Positions 48,365 through 58,211 of a DNA stretch of 64,000 bases are shown here, in pieces. How positions within the stretch are numbered: position 1 is the stretch's first letter; every line of letters begins with the position of its first letter. The notes under the pieces were generated by a model. It was given only the letters and a program-made list of their open reading frames with translations. It was not told where the DNA came from and searched no databases. A program made the translations under genes and the position numbers. The DNA comes from Sodalis ligni (GTDB lineage Bacteria > Pseudomonadota > Gammaproteobacteria > Enterobacterales > Enterobacteriaceae). The stretch spans positions 2,976,337 to 3,040,336 of the forward strand of contig NZ_CP075169.1 in NCBI RefSeq assembly GCF_016865525.2, read 5' to 3'.

Positions 48365-49698
48365 AGCGAAGCATGGAAGTCAATTTTGACGGGCTGGTGG
48401 GACCGACCCATCATTACGCCGGGCTGTCGTTCGGGAATGAGGCATCCACCCGTCACCGCAATCATGACGCCAATCCGCGCCTGGCGGCTCAACAGGGTCT
48501 GTTGAAAATGAAATCCCTGTCTGACGCCGGCTTCCCGCAGGCCGTGCTGCCGCCCCACGAGCGGCCGCACTTGCCCGCCTTGCGGCAGTTGGGTTTTAGC
48601 GGCACCGACGGGCAGATATTGGCCGCCGCGGCCCGATATCCGCAGTTGCTGTCGGCGGTCAGTTCTGCCTCCGCCATGTGGGTCGCCAACGCCGCCACCG
48701 TCAGTCCGTCGGCGGACAGCGCAGACGGCCGGGTGCATTTTACCGTCGCCAACCTGAACAATAAGTTTCATCGGGCGCTGGAAGCCAAGACCACCGGTGC
48801 CGTTCTTGCGGCGATATTCGCCGATGGCCGCTATTTCCAGCATCATCCCCCCTTGCCATCCGTGGCGCTGCTTGGCGACGAAGGCGCGGCCAACCACAGC
48901 CGTCTGGGACGTTATGATGAGCCGGGCATCCAGCTGTTTGTCTATGGGAAAGACGGCTACGGCGGCGGCGCGGAGCCCGGCCGTTATCCCGCCAGACAGA
49001 CCCGCGAGGCCAGCGAAGCCATCATCCGCTTGCATCAACTGGCGCCGGAGCGAACTTTGCTGGTGCAGCAAAATCCGGCGGTAATCGATGAAGGGGTTTT
49101 TCATAACGATGTGATTGCGGTGAGTAACGAACAGGTCTTGTTTTACCATCAGCATGCGTTTATGGACGGCGTCTCGGTACGCGATCGGCTCCGGCGCCGC
49201 CTGGCCTTGCTGCAACAGGACTTCCTGCCTGTGGAGGTGCCCGCGGATCGTGTTTCCGTGGCCGATGCGGTGCAAACCTATTTGTTTAACAGCCAGCTAT
49301 TAAGCCGGCAAGACGGGCATATGACGCTGGTGGTGCCTGAAGAGGCCCGCCGCAACCCTGGCGTTTGGCGTTATCTGGCAGAGCTGGCGGCGGAAAACGG
49401 CGTTATTGATGATATCCGCGTAGTGGACCTGCGGGAGAGTATGCGTAACGGCGGCGGGCCGGCATGCCTGAGATTAAGGATCATTTTGACGCAGGATGAG
49501 TACCGGGCGGTGAATCCGCGGGTACTCATGACTGAATATCTGTTTTTGCAATTGAGTCAATGGGTGGACAGGCATTACCGCGACCGCCTGAATCAGCAGG
49601 ATTTGGCCGATCCGGCTTTATTGAATGAAGTTCGTACCGCGCTGGATGAATTGACCCAATTGCTTGATTTGGGGTCCGTCTATCCTTTCCAGCAATAG
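48361..49698 (+). CDS. astB: N-succinylarginine dihydrolase
   Basis: AstB converts N2-succinylarginine to N2-succinylornithine, CO2 and two ammonia. The 445-residue protein has the family start [26 protein letters not shown], an active-site His in [22 protein letters not shown] and the catalytic Cys in [14 protein letters not shown]. Length is as in E. coli (447). It is translationally coupled to astA. astE does not follow; the next gene is spy. Succinylornithine would therefore have to be processed by enzymes encoded elsewhere, for example an ArgD-type transaminase. Confidence 0.95.
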   Translation: MKRSMEVNFDGLVGPTHHYAGLSFGNEASTRHRNHDANPRLAAQQGLLKMKSLSDAGFPQAVLPPHERPHLPALRQLGFSGTDGQILAAAARYPQLLSAVSSASAMWVANAATVSPSADSADGRVHFTVANLNNKFHRALEAKTTGAVLAAIFADGRYFQHHPPLPSVALLGDEGAANHSRLGRYDEPGIQLFVYGKDGYGGGAEPGRYPARQTREASEAIIRLHQLAPERTLLVQQNPAVIDEGVFHNDVIAVSNEQVLFYHQHAFMDGVSVRDRLRRRLALLQQDFLPVEVPADRVSVADAVQTYLFNSQLLSRQDGHMTLVVPEEARRNPGVWRYLAELAAENGVIDDIRVVDLRESMRNGGGPACLRLRIILTQDEYRAVNPRVLMTEYLFLQLSQWVDRHYRDRLNQQDLADPALLNEVRTALDELTQLLDLGSVYPFQQ

Positions 49699-50063
49699 GC
49701 CGGTATATATTTCAGCGACAGCCTTGACTTGTATGAGTAAAGGTAACATCCATTTCCGACGGCAAGAAAATTGTAATAACGGATGTCGTCAGGGCTCCCC
49801 AATGGTATTTTCCCTGGTAGGAATATGATTTAATCGTTATGATATAAATCAATGCAATAGATATTATTTTGACGGATTTCATTACGAATATCCGACACAA
49901 TCTTCATGATTTCTCCACGATCGCGTTAAAAGTGAATCACAGGCTTTAAGTTATTTACGCATAATGTCATTACTTTAAGTTATCTAGAGTAGACTTGTTT
50001 CTGTAGCGCACACTGTCGCTAAGAAAAGTTCCCGACAGAATATAAGCAGACATTGAGGAAATT
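49699..50063. other. Intergenic region astB-spy
   Basis: About 365 AT-rich bases. It should contain the spy promoter (CpxR/BaeR-controlled in E. coli), but I could not settle on a box. A 62-codon minus-strand frame has no support. Confidence 0.5.
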
Positions 50064-50566
50064 ATGCGTAAATTAACCGCTTTATTCATGGCCACTACCC
50101 TGGTATTAGGTTCAGCTCAATTAGCCTCCGCCGCCGATACCACCACCACATCCACGACGACTACCGATGCGCCGGCTAAAGGCGAAATGATGATGCACCA
50201 TAAGGGTAATCATCATGGACCAATGATGGACATGATGTTCAAGGGCTTGAAATTGACCGAACAGCAGCATCAGCAGATGCGCGATATTTTCAAGGAAACC
50301 CGCAAAGAAGTGAATATGCCTTCTGCGGCTGAACGTCAGCAAATGCACGAGATCATCGCCTCGGACAGCTTTGACTCCGCCAAAGCCCAGGCATTTGTCA
50401 CTGCCCAGTCTCAGGAACAAAACCAGCGTATGCTGGCCCGCCTTGAAATGCAGAACAAAATGTACAATGTCCTGACCCCGGAGCAAAAAGGAATTTAATG
50501 CCAAATACCAGCAGCATGCGGAAAAATGGCGCAAAAGGATGCTGCCAAATAACAGCCCGGTTTTGA
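50064..50566 (+). pseudogene. spy: Periplasmic chaperone Spy, frameshifted at a poly-A run
   Basis: Spy is an ATP-independent periplasmic chaperone induced by envelope stress. The signal peptide (MRKLTALFMATTLVLGSAQLASA) and the helical body (LTEQQHQQMRDIFKETRKEV, then QNKMYNVLTPEQK) are present. At 50485-50489 two A are missing, so LTPEQK runs into GI-stop at 50498. The usual tail (EFNAKYQQHAEKWRKRM) continues in another frame to about 50566. The first 144 residues could still make a nearly complete core, since only the disordered C-terminus is lost; partial function is possible. Confidence 0.82.
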
Positions 50567-50583
50567 GTAAAACGTTTAATGGC

Positions 50584-50610
50584 AATCGCGGCTTCCGGCC
50601 GCGATTTTTT
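50584..50610 (+). terminator. Intrinsic terminator of spy
   Basis: Stem AATCGCGGC / GCCGCGATT with loop TTCCG runs straight into TTTTTT. A classic Rho-independent terminator shortly after the spy remnant. Confidence 0.85.
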
Positions 50611-50755
50611 GTGTAAACAAAAACGCTGTCGACCGCTGCAAATCATAAGTCAACTTAAAGAAAAATCGGAAAAACACATTACCGTTGCGCTTGAATTTGT
50701 AAAAAGCCTTTTGCCATCTAGACTTATCGGTACATACAACAAAAGAGGTGACATT

Positions 50756-51088
50756 ATGAATAAGAAGATCGTTTTAGCTTTTACCACCGCTACCGCATTA
50801 ACCCTGCTTTCCGGCTGTACCGTGTTTGACAGAGCCGACAGTTATATGAAAAAACCCGTGGTTAGCGACGTTAAAAAGGGTATGACCAAACAACAAGCCC
50901 GCGCCATCGGCGGTGTGCCGTCAACGTCAGCCACCATGATTAATGCTCGCGGCACCTGTGACAGCTATGTTTTAGGTACTCGCGACGGTAAACCCATCAA
51001 TTACTTTGTCAGCTATGATGATACCAACCACGTCCTGAACAAAGGGTTCCAGAGCTGCCAGGAATACGATACCAACCCGCAGCAATAA
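50756..51088 (+). CDS. osmE: Osmotically inducible lipoprotein OsmE
   Basis: The 110-residue lipoprotein of the SmpA/OmlA fold has a lipobox LLSGC (Cys20) and the conserved DVKKGMTKQQARAIGGVPSTSATMINARGTCDSYVLGTRDGKPINYFVSYDD. E. coli OsmE (112) is induced by high osmolarity and stationary phase; the exact function is unknown. ATG 50756 follows AAAGAGG; in-frame codons upstream overlap the promoter region and are not conserved. It ends at a 16-bp perfect palindrome. Confidence 0.95.
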   Translation: MNKKIVLAFTTATALTLLSGCTVFDRADSYMKKPVVSDVKKGMTKQQARAIGGVPSTSATMINARGTCDSYVLGTRDGKPINYFVSYDDTNHVLNKGFQSCQEYDTNPQQ

Positions 51089-51125
51089 CGGCCACGAAGC
51101 AAACCCGGCGCTGTTGGGGTGAGTG

Positions 51126-51160
51126 ATGGGCGATAAGTGAAATATTCACTTATCGCCCAT
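51126..51160. terminator. 16-bp perfect stem-loop between osmE and katE
   Basis: ATGGGCGATAAGTGAA and its exact complement flank a three-base loop, followed by TTCTTTTC on the osmE side. It separates the convergent osmE and katE genes and may serve both. Confidence 0.75.
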
Positions 51161-51175
51161 TTCTTTTCTAGTCAA

Positions 51176-53450
51176 TCAGGCGGGTACGCCGGCAATCTTG
51201 CCGATACGGGACCAGACGCGATGCAATTTCAACTGGTCAATAAAATCCTGCATCAAGCCTCCCTGGGCGGCGGTTCCTTCGCATAAGCCTTCTTCCGCTT
51301 TGTCGTCCACCAGCCCAAGCTGTTGTTTAAAACGCTTGGCATCGCCGCTTAAGGCGATAACCTTTAGATGCTTGTAGGCTTCGAGGATATAATGACTCGC
51401 TTCCCCGTCCAGCAGCAACGCGTCCATATTGCCGTCCGGTACGATGACGCCGTCGACGCTTATCGAAGGAGATGCCTCGAACGTGGCATCCACGGGCAGC
51501 GTTGATCCATCATTGGCGACGACGTTACCCCCATGGGCGGCCAGCAGTTTGGCATGGACTCCTGCGGCTTTCAGCCCTTGCAGCGCATCCAGTACATCGG
51601 CGGCATTTACCCCGTCGCTGAGCAGCAACGCTACCTGACGCCCCTTAACGCTGCCGCTGCCGCTGGCATACAGGCTAAGGGTAGGATCCTGGCTAATACC
51701 GTTCACCGGCTTGGGCGGTGCGGTTTTTAACGCGTCCGCCGAGAGCGCTAAGCCGAGCTTGGCGGCTACCCGCTTTGCGAGCTGCACATCTACCCGGGTC
51801 AGCAGATCGACGACCCGTTCACGAATATAGGGCCGTGCGACCTTGCCCAGTTCGAAACTGAAGGCATCGACGATATGCTGCTGTTCCGCCGGGGTCTGGC
51901 TGAGCCAAAACAAACGCGGGTGGGAATAATACTCAAGGAAAGAGTCGCTGCGCTCTCGGATTTTATGGCCGTCAATGCGTTCCTGGTAGGTTTCAAACCC
52001 GCCATTCTGCGCCGCCGGTGCGGTTTCGCGCGGCCAGTTGTCGTTAATGGAATTGGGCTCGTGGGCCGCGGGATTGGTATCGATATCCTGCCGGTGCATG
52101 CCGTCGCGCTGGAAATTGTGGTAAGGACATACCGGCCGGTTGATGGGAATTTCATGGAAATTCGGCCCGCCGAGACGGCTGATCTGGGTGTCGGTATAAG
52201 AGAATAACCGGCCCTGCAGCAACGGGTCGTTGGTAAAGTCGATCCCCGGAACGATATGGCCCGGATGGAAAGCTACCTGCTCGGTTTCAGCGAAAAAGTT
52301 ATCCGGGTTGCGATTGAGCGTCATCTTGCCGACGATTTCCACCGGCACCAGCGCCTCGGGGATAAGTTTAGTCGGATCGAGCAAATCAAAATCGAATTTA
52401 TGCTCATCCTCTTCCGGTATGAGCTGCAGCCCCAGCTCATATTCCGGATAGTCGCCGGCCTCAATGGCCTCCCAAAGATCGCGTCGATGGAAATCAGCAT
52501 CCTTACCCGCCAGTTTCTGCGCTTCATCCCATACCAGCGAGGCTTTGCCGGCCAGCGGTTCCAATGGAAACGCACAAAGGTCGCTTTGCCTTCGCCGTTA
52601 ACCAGACGGAAGGTATGAATGCCGAATCCTTCCATGGTGCGATAGCTGCGGGGGATGCCACGATCAGACATGGCCCAGAACACGTTATGCAGGGTTTCCG
52701 GCTGCAGCGACACATAATCCCAGAAGGTATCATGAGCGGAGCCGCCCTGTGGTATTTCATTATGCGGTTCGGGTTTTACCGCATGGACAAAATCGGGGAA
52801 TTTCAGCGCATCCTGAATAAAGAAAATCGGGGTATTGTTGCCTACGATATCGAAATTGCCTTCCTGGGTATAAAACTTGGTGGCAAAGCCGCGGATATCC
52901 CTTACGGTATCCGCCGATCCCCTCGAGCCCTGCACAGTGGAAAACCGGACATACACCGGCGTTTTTACCGAAGGATCCTTTAAGAATGCCGCTTTGGTGA
53001 TATCGCTCAGGGAACGGTATACCTCAAAACACCGTGTGCGGCTGAACCGCGGGCATGGACGATGCGTTCGGGAATACGTTCATGATCAAAATGGGTAATC
53101 TTTTCCCGCAGGATAAAATCTTCCAATAATGTCGGCCCGCGCGTCGCCCCGCGCAGTGAATTTTGATCGTCGGCGATTTTAAGCCCCTGATTGGTGGTCA
53201 GCGGCTGGTCTTTGCCTGACTTGCGGTAGGGTTCCAGCGCATCGAGTTTGGCATTGCCGTTTTGCGGACTCTTGACCGATCCGGGGGCGGTGGGCTGTTT
53301 ACCCGGCTCCGAGACGCCGGGCTTGGGCAAGTGGCTGTTATCGTCGGGGGCCAGATGTCCCAATCCCGGTTGGGCCGAACTGGCGCCGGGGGCGGGAGCG
53401 GGGTGGGAAAGAGGTATTTTGTCATGGGAGGGATCTGTGGGTTTAGACAT
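51176..53450 (-). pseudogene. katE: Catalase HPII, two frameshifts
   Basis: KatE is the large stationary-phase haem d catalase. The whole ~755-residue sequence is present, from [17 protein letters not shown] through the catalytic-core [37 protein letters not shown] and [23 protein letters not shown] to the flavodoxin-like tail ending KIAGVPA. Two single-base deletions split it: at 53025-53028 (HGV/FEVYRSL) and at about 52557-52564 ([15 protein letters not shown]). The initiator is ATG 53450, placed behind AGGAG. As read, only the first ~140 residues can be made, so the catalase is inactive. Confidence 0.92.
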
Positions 53451-53642
53451 TAACATTGCTCCTCTTATCGAGTTGAAATGATAGATAATGGCCGTCCGTG
53501 GCTTATATATATGGGGCGGTAGATCAACTATAGAACAGATTCCGATGCCGACAGCCGTTAAAGCCTTATTTTCCTCAAGGGTATGATCGTCGGCGCAAAA
53601 TAGGCCCACCGGCATGACAAGCGGTCCTTGCAATAACAATAT

Positions 53643-54224
53643 TTAAATAAGAGGAAATAACGTGCCGCGGACTTTGTGCCAGAGGACGTAGACTGAATCG
53701 GGCACCGGGATATTACCGCTCAGGGGCATCCCTTGCGGGTGCTGTACGGCAAAGACTAATATCGCCGCGCATAATATCCGTTCCCATTGATTGCCCTTTT
53801 GCGAGGTGATAATAGGCAAACGGAAACGCCATCGGCAGGGCCATAATAAAGGCACTCCGGCGGGGGTCAGCATATCGGCGACAATGTGGCTGAGATAGCC
53901 GATAATCATGCCGTGAAAAGCATCCAGGGGGATGAGCATATCCGGCGCGAGCTTGAGGGTGAACAGTAGGATCCCGGCGATTATGGCCAGCAGACTGTGG
54001 GTAAAGCCGCGATGGCCGAACACCCTGGCGATGGGCAGGGATAGCCATTTCAGCCGCTGACCTAAGAAGGATTGGGGATGATCGATATCCGGCAGCAAAC
54101 AGGTCAGTAATCCGCCCGCGATTATATGCCACCAGTCGCCATGGGCAAGCGCAGGGGATAGCTCCATTTTTTTCGCTAAAATGGTGCTGGCCAATGCAAA
54201 TATGAGATGCCCCTCGGCGGTCAT
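53643..54224 (-). CDS. ydjM: YdjM family membrane protein (DUF457 metal-dependent hydrolase-like)
   Basis: The 193-residue inner-membrane protein begins MTAEGHLIFALASTILAKK and has the His/Asp pattern of the YdjM/DUF457 family: CLLPDIDHPQSFLGQRLKWLS, GHRGFTHSLLA and GYLSHIVADMLTPAGVPLLWP. Members are predicted membrane-bound metal-dependent hydrolases, and some relatives are LexA-controlled in E. coli. Its position near hxpB matches E. coli order. Substrate unknown. Confidence 0.9.
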   Translation of the reverse strand: MTAEGHLIFALASTILAKKMELSPALAHGDWWHIIAGGLLTCLLPDIDHPQSFLGQRLKWLSLPIARVFGHRGFTHSLLAIIAGILLFTLKLAPDMLIPLDAFHGMIIGYLSHIVADMLTPAGVPLLWPCRWRFRLPIITSQKGNQWERILCAAILVFAVQHPQGMPLSGNIPVPDSVYVLWHKVRGTLFPLI

Positions 54225-54503
54225 GGCTATGTGGAATCTTTATGGCTGGTCATTTGTCCAGTATAAAGCAATCCGCCCGGTTCGGAAATGGGTTACCTTG
54301 TAACTTTTACATCTCAATTTATGTCTATGGGAGACCGGCGCTCACCCTTTACAGGTTAGTTGCACGTCTGGTGATAGCGGGCTTACCGCGCCATGGGGCG
54401 CTCTGCGGGCGGGAAAACCACGCCCGCTACGACCCCATTGGCACGGTCTCCCTTTAACACGCTCTTCCTTTAACACGCTCGATTTAGCTTCGGGGATGCA
54501 TCC

Positions 54504-55265
54504 TTACCGCGCCAGCCAGCCGCCGTCTACGGCGATGGTGTAGCCGTTGATGTAATCCGATGCGGAGGAGGCGAGGAATACCGCCGGGCCTTTCAGGTCG
54601 GCGGGCAAACCCCAGCGGCCGGCGGGGATGCGTTCCAGGATTTCTTTGCTGCGGTCTTCATCGGCGCGCAGTTGCTGGGTATTGTTGGTGGCCATATAGC
54701 CCGGCGCCAGTGCGTTGACATTGATATTATGCTTAGCCCATTCATTGGCCAGCAGCCGGGTAACGCCCATTACCGCGCTTTTCGAGGCGGTATAGGAAGG
54801 GACACGAATACCGCCCTGGAAGGAGAGCATGGAAGCGATATTGATGATTTTGCCGCCTTTACCCTGCTTGATGAACTGGCGGGCCACGGCCTGGGACATA
54901 AAGAACACGGTTTTGATGTTGATATTCATCACATCGTCCCAGTTCTTTTCACTGAATTCAATGGCGTCTTCGCGGCGGATGATACCGGCGTTATTCACCA
55001 GGATATCTAAATGACCGTACTCCGCCACCGCTTTTTCCACAATAGCGGGTATGCCGTCGGTTTTCATCAAATCGGCGGTCAGGCTCAGAAAACGACGGCC
55101 TAAAGCGGTCACTTTGGCGATGGTTTCTTCCGGATCGACGATATTGACGCCGACGATATCGCAGCCCGCTTCAGCCAGACCGATAGCCATACCTTGGCCT
55201 AAACCGGTGTCGCAGCCGGTGATCAACGCTACTTTTCCTTTAAGATCAAACGTGTCTAAAATCAT
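54504..55265 (-). CDS. kduD: 2-dehydro-3-deoxy-D-gluconate 5-dehydrogenase
   Basis: KduD reduces 2,5-diketo-3-deoxygluconate to KDG with NADH in pectin and hexuronate breakdown. The 253-residue SDR has TGCDTGLGQGMAIGL, NNAGIIRREDAIEFSEKNWDDVM, the catalytic YTASKSAVMG and the ending NGYTIAVDGGWLAR. ATG 55265 is preceded by GAGGAAAGGT; a slightly longer reading would cover that site. It follows kduI by 84 bases on the same strand and is likely co-transcribed under KdgR control. Confidence 0.94.
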   Translation of the reverse strand: MILDTFDLKGKVALITGCDTGLGQGMAIGLAEAGCDIVGVNIVDPEETIAKVTALGRRFLSLTADLMKTDGIPAIVEKAVAEYGHLDILVNNAGIIRREDAIEFSEKNWDDVMNINIKTVFFMSQAVARQFIKQGKGGKIINIASMLSFQGGIRVPSYTASKSAVMGVTRLLANEWAKHNINVNALAPGYMATNNTQQLRADEDRSKEILERIPAGRWGLPADLKGPAVFLASSASDYINGYTIAVDGGWLAR

Positions 55266-55349
55266 ACCTTTCCTCATTGATGGCGGCCAAATCCAGACGC
55301 CAATGCATATCGTAAATAACGCCGGAACGGGCCGGCACGAAGAGCGGTA

Positions 55350-56186
55350 TCAGCGAATTTCGCTGACTTTGACATGATCCATATCGTCAAATACCTGATT
55401 TTCTCCGACCATACCCCAGATAAAGGTGTAATTCTTGGTGCCGACGCCGGCATGAATAGACCAGCTTGGCGAGATAACCGCCTGCTCGTTATGCACCAAC
55501 AGATGGCGGGTTTGCTGCGGCTGGCCCATCATATGGAATACCGCGGTTTCTTCATCCATATCGAAGTAGAAGTAGACTTCCATACGCCGTTCATGAGTAT
55601 GGCAAGGCATGGTATTCCAAAGATTGCCTTCCGCCAGTTTGGTCAGACCCATGGTCAACTGGCAGGTCGGCAGGACATCGGGCACAATAAATTTATTGAT
55701 GGTGCGCAGATTGCTGGTGGCGTTGTCGCCGATAGTTTGCGGCGAAGCCTCCGCCAGGGTGATTTTCCGGCTCGGATATGTGGTATGCGCCGGGGCGCTG
55801 TTATAGTAGAACTTAGCCGGTTTTGCGGCGTCCACGCTTGAGAACTGAACGTCCTTGGCGCCCATGCCGACATACAGCGCTTCCTGGTGGCCGATTTCAT
55901 AGGTCTTGCCGTCCACCACGATAACCCCCGGGCCGCCGATATTGATAACGCCCAATTCACGGCGTTCCAGGAAATAGCTCACGCCCAATTGCTTTCCCAC
56001 TTCGCTGCCGATACTCACCGTTTTCGCCACCGGTTTAATCCCGCCGACAATGATGCGGTCGATGTGGCTATAGGTCATGGTGTACGCATCGGCTTCAAAA
56101 ATCTTTTCAATCAGAAATTGGCTGCGCAGCCCTTCCGTGTCCAGTTGCTTCGCGTGGTCACTGTGAATGCTTTGGCGGACTTGCAT
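55350..56186 (-). CDS. kduI: 4-deoxy-L-threo-5-hexulose uronate ketol-isomerase
   Basis: KduI isomerises 4-deoxy-5-ketouronate to 2,5-diketo-3-deoxygluconate, the step before KduD. The 278-residue cupin-fold protein matches E. coli KduI in length. It carries zinc-binding residues in [19 protein letters not shown] and a further His in [21 protein letters not shown]. The start ATG follows GAGGCATTACC. The divergent gene is kdgF, and a near-consensus KdgR box lies between them. Confidence 0.95.
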   Translation of the reverse strand: MQVRQSIHSDHAKQLDTEGLRSQFLIEKIFEADAYTMTYSHIDRIIVGGIKPVAKTVSIGSEVGKQLGVSYFLERRELGVINIGGPGVIVVDGKTYEIGHQEALYVGMGAKDVQFSSVDAAKPAKFYYNSAPAHTTYPSRKITLAEASPQTIGDNATSNLRTINKFIVPDVLPTCQLTMGLTKLAEGNLWNTMPCHTHERRMEVYFYFDMDEETAVFHMMGQPQQTRHLLVHNEQAVISPSWSIHAGVGTKNYTFIWGMVGENQVFDDMDHVKVSEIR

Positions 56187-56282
56187 AATGGTAATGCCTC
56201 TCTATCAGAACATGTTCGGGAAGAGGGTGTTCTCTCTATTGATGCTGGAATCATAGAGCGAGAGGGATATGAATTCAATAAA

Positions 56283-56302
56283 AATGAAATAATGTTTTAT
56301 TT
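56283..56302. promoter_or_regulatory. KdgR operator between kduI and kdgF
   Basis: AATGAAATAATG followed by TTTTATTT matches the pectinolysis-regulator consensus AATRAAAYRNYG-TTTYATTA at all but the last position. It is placed to repress kduI-kduD and kdgF together until KDG is present. The kdgR gene is not in this window. Confidence 0.72.
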
Positions 56303-56424
56303 ATTTTTTGAGAGAAGTCATGATTTTGGTGTTTTCAGGTTTTCTTACCGCCGCTATCCGTTACAATCGTATTATAAGGCCGTAATTTTTCTTGATTTGT
56401 TGCCTATGGGCTAACGGGAGCAGT

Positions 56425-56760
56425 ATGAAAACCTTTTTTATTGATGATGAAACCCCTTGGGAAGTTGTCGGCGACGGCGTTAAACGCAAGGTAATGACCT
56501 GGAGCGATGAGTTGATGATGGTGTGCGTCCATTTTGCCAAGGGCGCAGTGGGCACTGCCCATCGCCATGAGATCCACGACCAGATTGCCTATGTGGCCGC
56601 CGGCAGTTTCGAGGTGGAAATCGAAGGAGAAAAACGGCTGCTGAAAGCCGGGGATGCCTATCGGGCGGTGAAACACCAAATGCACGGCGTGGTCGCCCTG
56701 GAAGACAATAGCGTCCTGATTGATACCTTCACACCGAAACGGGCCGATTTTCTATCATAA
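56425..56760 (+). CDS. kdgF: Cupin protein KdgF (unsaturated uronate linearisation)
   Basis: KdgF opens the ring of unsaturated galacturonate to the linear 4-deoxy-5-ketouronate used by KduI. The 111-residue single-domain cupin has metal ligands in AHRHEIHDQIAYVAAG (His46, His48, Gln53) and KHQMHG (His87), the spacing expected of this family. ATG 56425 follows ACGGGAG. It is divergent from kduI-kduD across the KdgR box, so the three genes form one pectin/uronate unit. Confidence 0.9.
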   Translation: MKTFFIDDETPWEVVGDGVKRKVMTWSDELMMVCVHFAKGAVGTAHRHEIHDQIAYVAAGSFEVEIEGEKRLLKAGDAYRAVKHQMHGVVALEDNSVLIDTFTPKRADFLS

Positions 56761-56783
56761 TATCCCGCCCGGGCGGTAGCGGT

Positions 56784-57449
56784 TCAGAGAATATGTTCAG
56801 TGGTCAGATTCAGCAGCGAGTCTAGCTTGATATCGGCGACTACCCAGCGCGGGTCGGCGCGGTAAGCGGGGTCGGGCACCACGATGGAACGCATGCGCGC
56901 CGCCTTGGTGGCAATCATGCCGTTAAACGAATCCTCCAGGGTGGAGCAGCGTTCCGGCAGCGCATCAAGTTTGGCCGCCGCCTGGAGATAGACTTCAGGG
57001 TGCGGCTTGCTATAGGGAAGATGTTCCGCTGAGGCAATTTCGGCAAAATAGTGGCGCAAGGAGAAAATCTCAAGCACGTTTTCCAGCATAAACAGCGGCG
57101 ATGCCGAGGCCAGGCCGATCTTCAGCCCGCAGTCACGGGCGGTTTCCAGCGCATATTGCACGCCGGGCAGCAGCGGCCGCTGCTGTTCTATCAGCGTAAC
57201 GGCGCGCCGGATTATCCGCAGGGTGACGTCGTCCAGTGTGACGCCTTGCCAGGGGCTGACCTGATACCATAGTTTCACCACCTGGTCGATACGCAATCCC
57301 AAGGTATCCGGCAAATTTTCCCCTTTGGCGGTATCCACTCCCATCGCCGCGAACACATCCAGCTCCGCTTGGTGCCATAGGGGTTCTGAGTCAATAATCA
57401 AGCCATCCATATCAAAAATAAGGGCTTCCTGCGGGATTGATGCGGGCAT
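56784..57449 (-). CDS. hxpB: Hexitol/2-deoxyglucose-6-phosphate phosphatase
   Basis: HxpB (YniC) is a HAD phosphatase that dephosphorylates 2-deoxyglucose 6-phosphate and hexitol phosphates. The 221-residue protein has the nucleophile motif LIFDMDGLIIDSEPLW at residues ~9-24, motif II GLASASP and motif III-IV SKPHPEVYLQAA with CSTLEDSFNGMIA. ATG 57449 lies 8 bases after AGGAG and matches E. coli length (222). It is convergent with kdgF. Confidence 0.94.
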   Translation of the reverse strand: MPASIPQEALIFDMDGLIIDSEPLWHQAELDVFAAMGVDTAKGENLPDTLGLRIDQVVKLWYQVSPWQGVTLDDVTLRIIRRAVTLIEQQRPLLPGVQYALETARDCGLKIGLASASPLFMLENVLEIFSLRHYFAEIASAEHLPYSKPHPEVYLQAAAKLDALPERCSTLEDSFNGMIATKAARMRSIVVPDPAYRADPRWVVADIKLDSLLNLTTEHIL

Positions 57450-57619
57450 TCGACATGCTCCTGTTCGGTGAAAAAAAAGAGGGGAATAGAGTACCATTCT
57501 TCTTTGCATAAGGGGATGGCAAGCCGCTGTAACAGATTCATGAAAAACAACGCAGCAAAAAAGGTAAATTATAGATAAACTTAAGCGTTCTGGTTGGCGT
57601 CGATTAACAAGGGGAGCAC

Positions 57620-58165
57620 ATGACGTATCAACAAGCTGGTCGCCTGGCCGTAATAAAACGGTTAGCGGGATGGATAATATTTATACCGGCTTTACTTTCC
57701 ACACTGATTTCTTTACTGAAATTCCTTTACCAGCACAGTGAGCAAAATAAAGGCATCAATGCGGTAATGGCCGATTTTTTTCACGTTATCATCGATATGA
57801 TGCGATTTAACACTTCTTTTCTGAATGTGTTTTGGTTCAACTCCCCGCAGCCGGCGTTTGAGAATGGTTATTTCGTCGGCAATATTGGTTTCTGGATTAT
57901 TTATTTACTGATCTTTGTCGGTCTGGCATTACAGGCTTCAGGCGCCAGGATGTCGCGTCAGGTCAGGTTTATCCGTGAAGGGATCGAAAATCAGATGGTG
58001 CTGGAACACGCGAAGGGAACCGAAGGCTACAGCCGTTCGCAACTGGAGGAAAAAATTGTCATGCCGCGCCATACCATTCTGCTGCAGGTTTTTCCCCTCT
58101 ATATCCTGCCCATTATTATTGCGGTAGCCGGTTATTTCATTCTGAAACTGCTCGGCATGCTGTAA
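57620..58165 (+). CDS. yniB: YniB family inner-membrane protein
   Basis: The 181-residue protein follows E. coli YniB closely (MTYQQAGRLAVIKRLAGWIIFIPALLSTLISLLKF, then IFVGLALQASGARMSRQVRFIREGIENQM and LYILPIIIAVAGYFILKLL). Three or more membrane helices are visible. Function unknown. A GGGGAGC site precedes the ATG. Its place between hxpB and yniA is as in E. coli. Confidence 0.93.
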   Translation: MTYQQAGRLAVIKRLAGWIIFIPALLSTLISLLKFLYQHSEQNKGINAVMADFFHVIIDMMRFNTSFLNVFWFNSPQPAFENGYFVGNIGFWIIYLLIFVGLALQASGARMSRQVRFIREGIENQMVLEHAKGTEGYSRSQLEEKIVMPRHTILLQVFPLYILPIIIAVAGYFILKLLGML

Positions 58166-58211
58166 AACGGCGCCACGCTGTCCGGGGGCATTATTCCCCG
58201 GGCCATTCTCG

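Noticed and set aside
50579..50755. Longer N-terminus for OsmE by using upstream in-frame codons
   Set aside because: It would include the spy terminator and the osmE promoter region; ATG 50756 has a good ribosome site and is followed directly by the lipoprotein signal.
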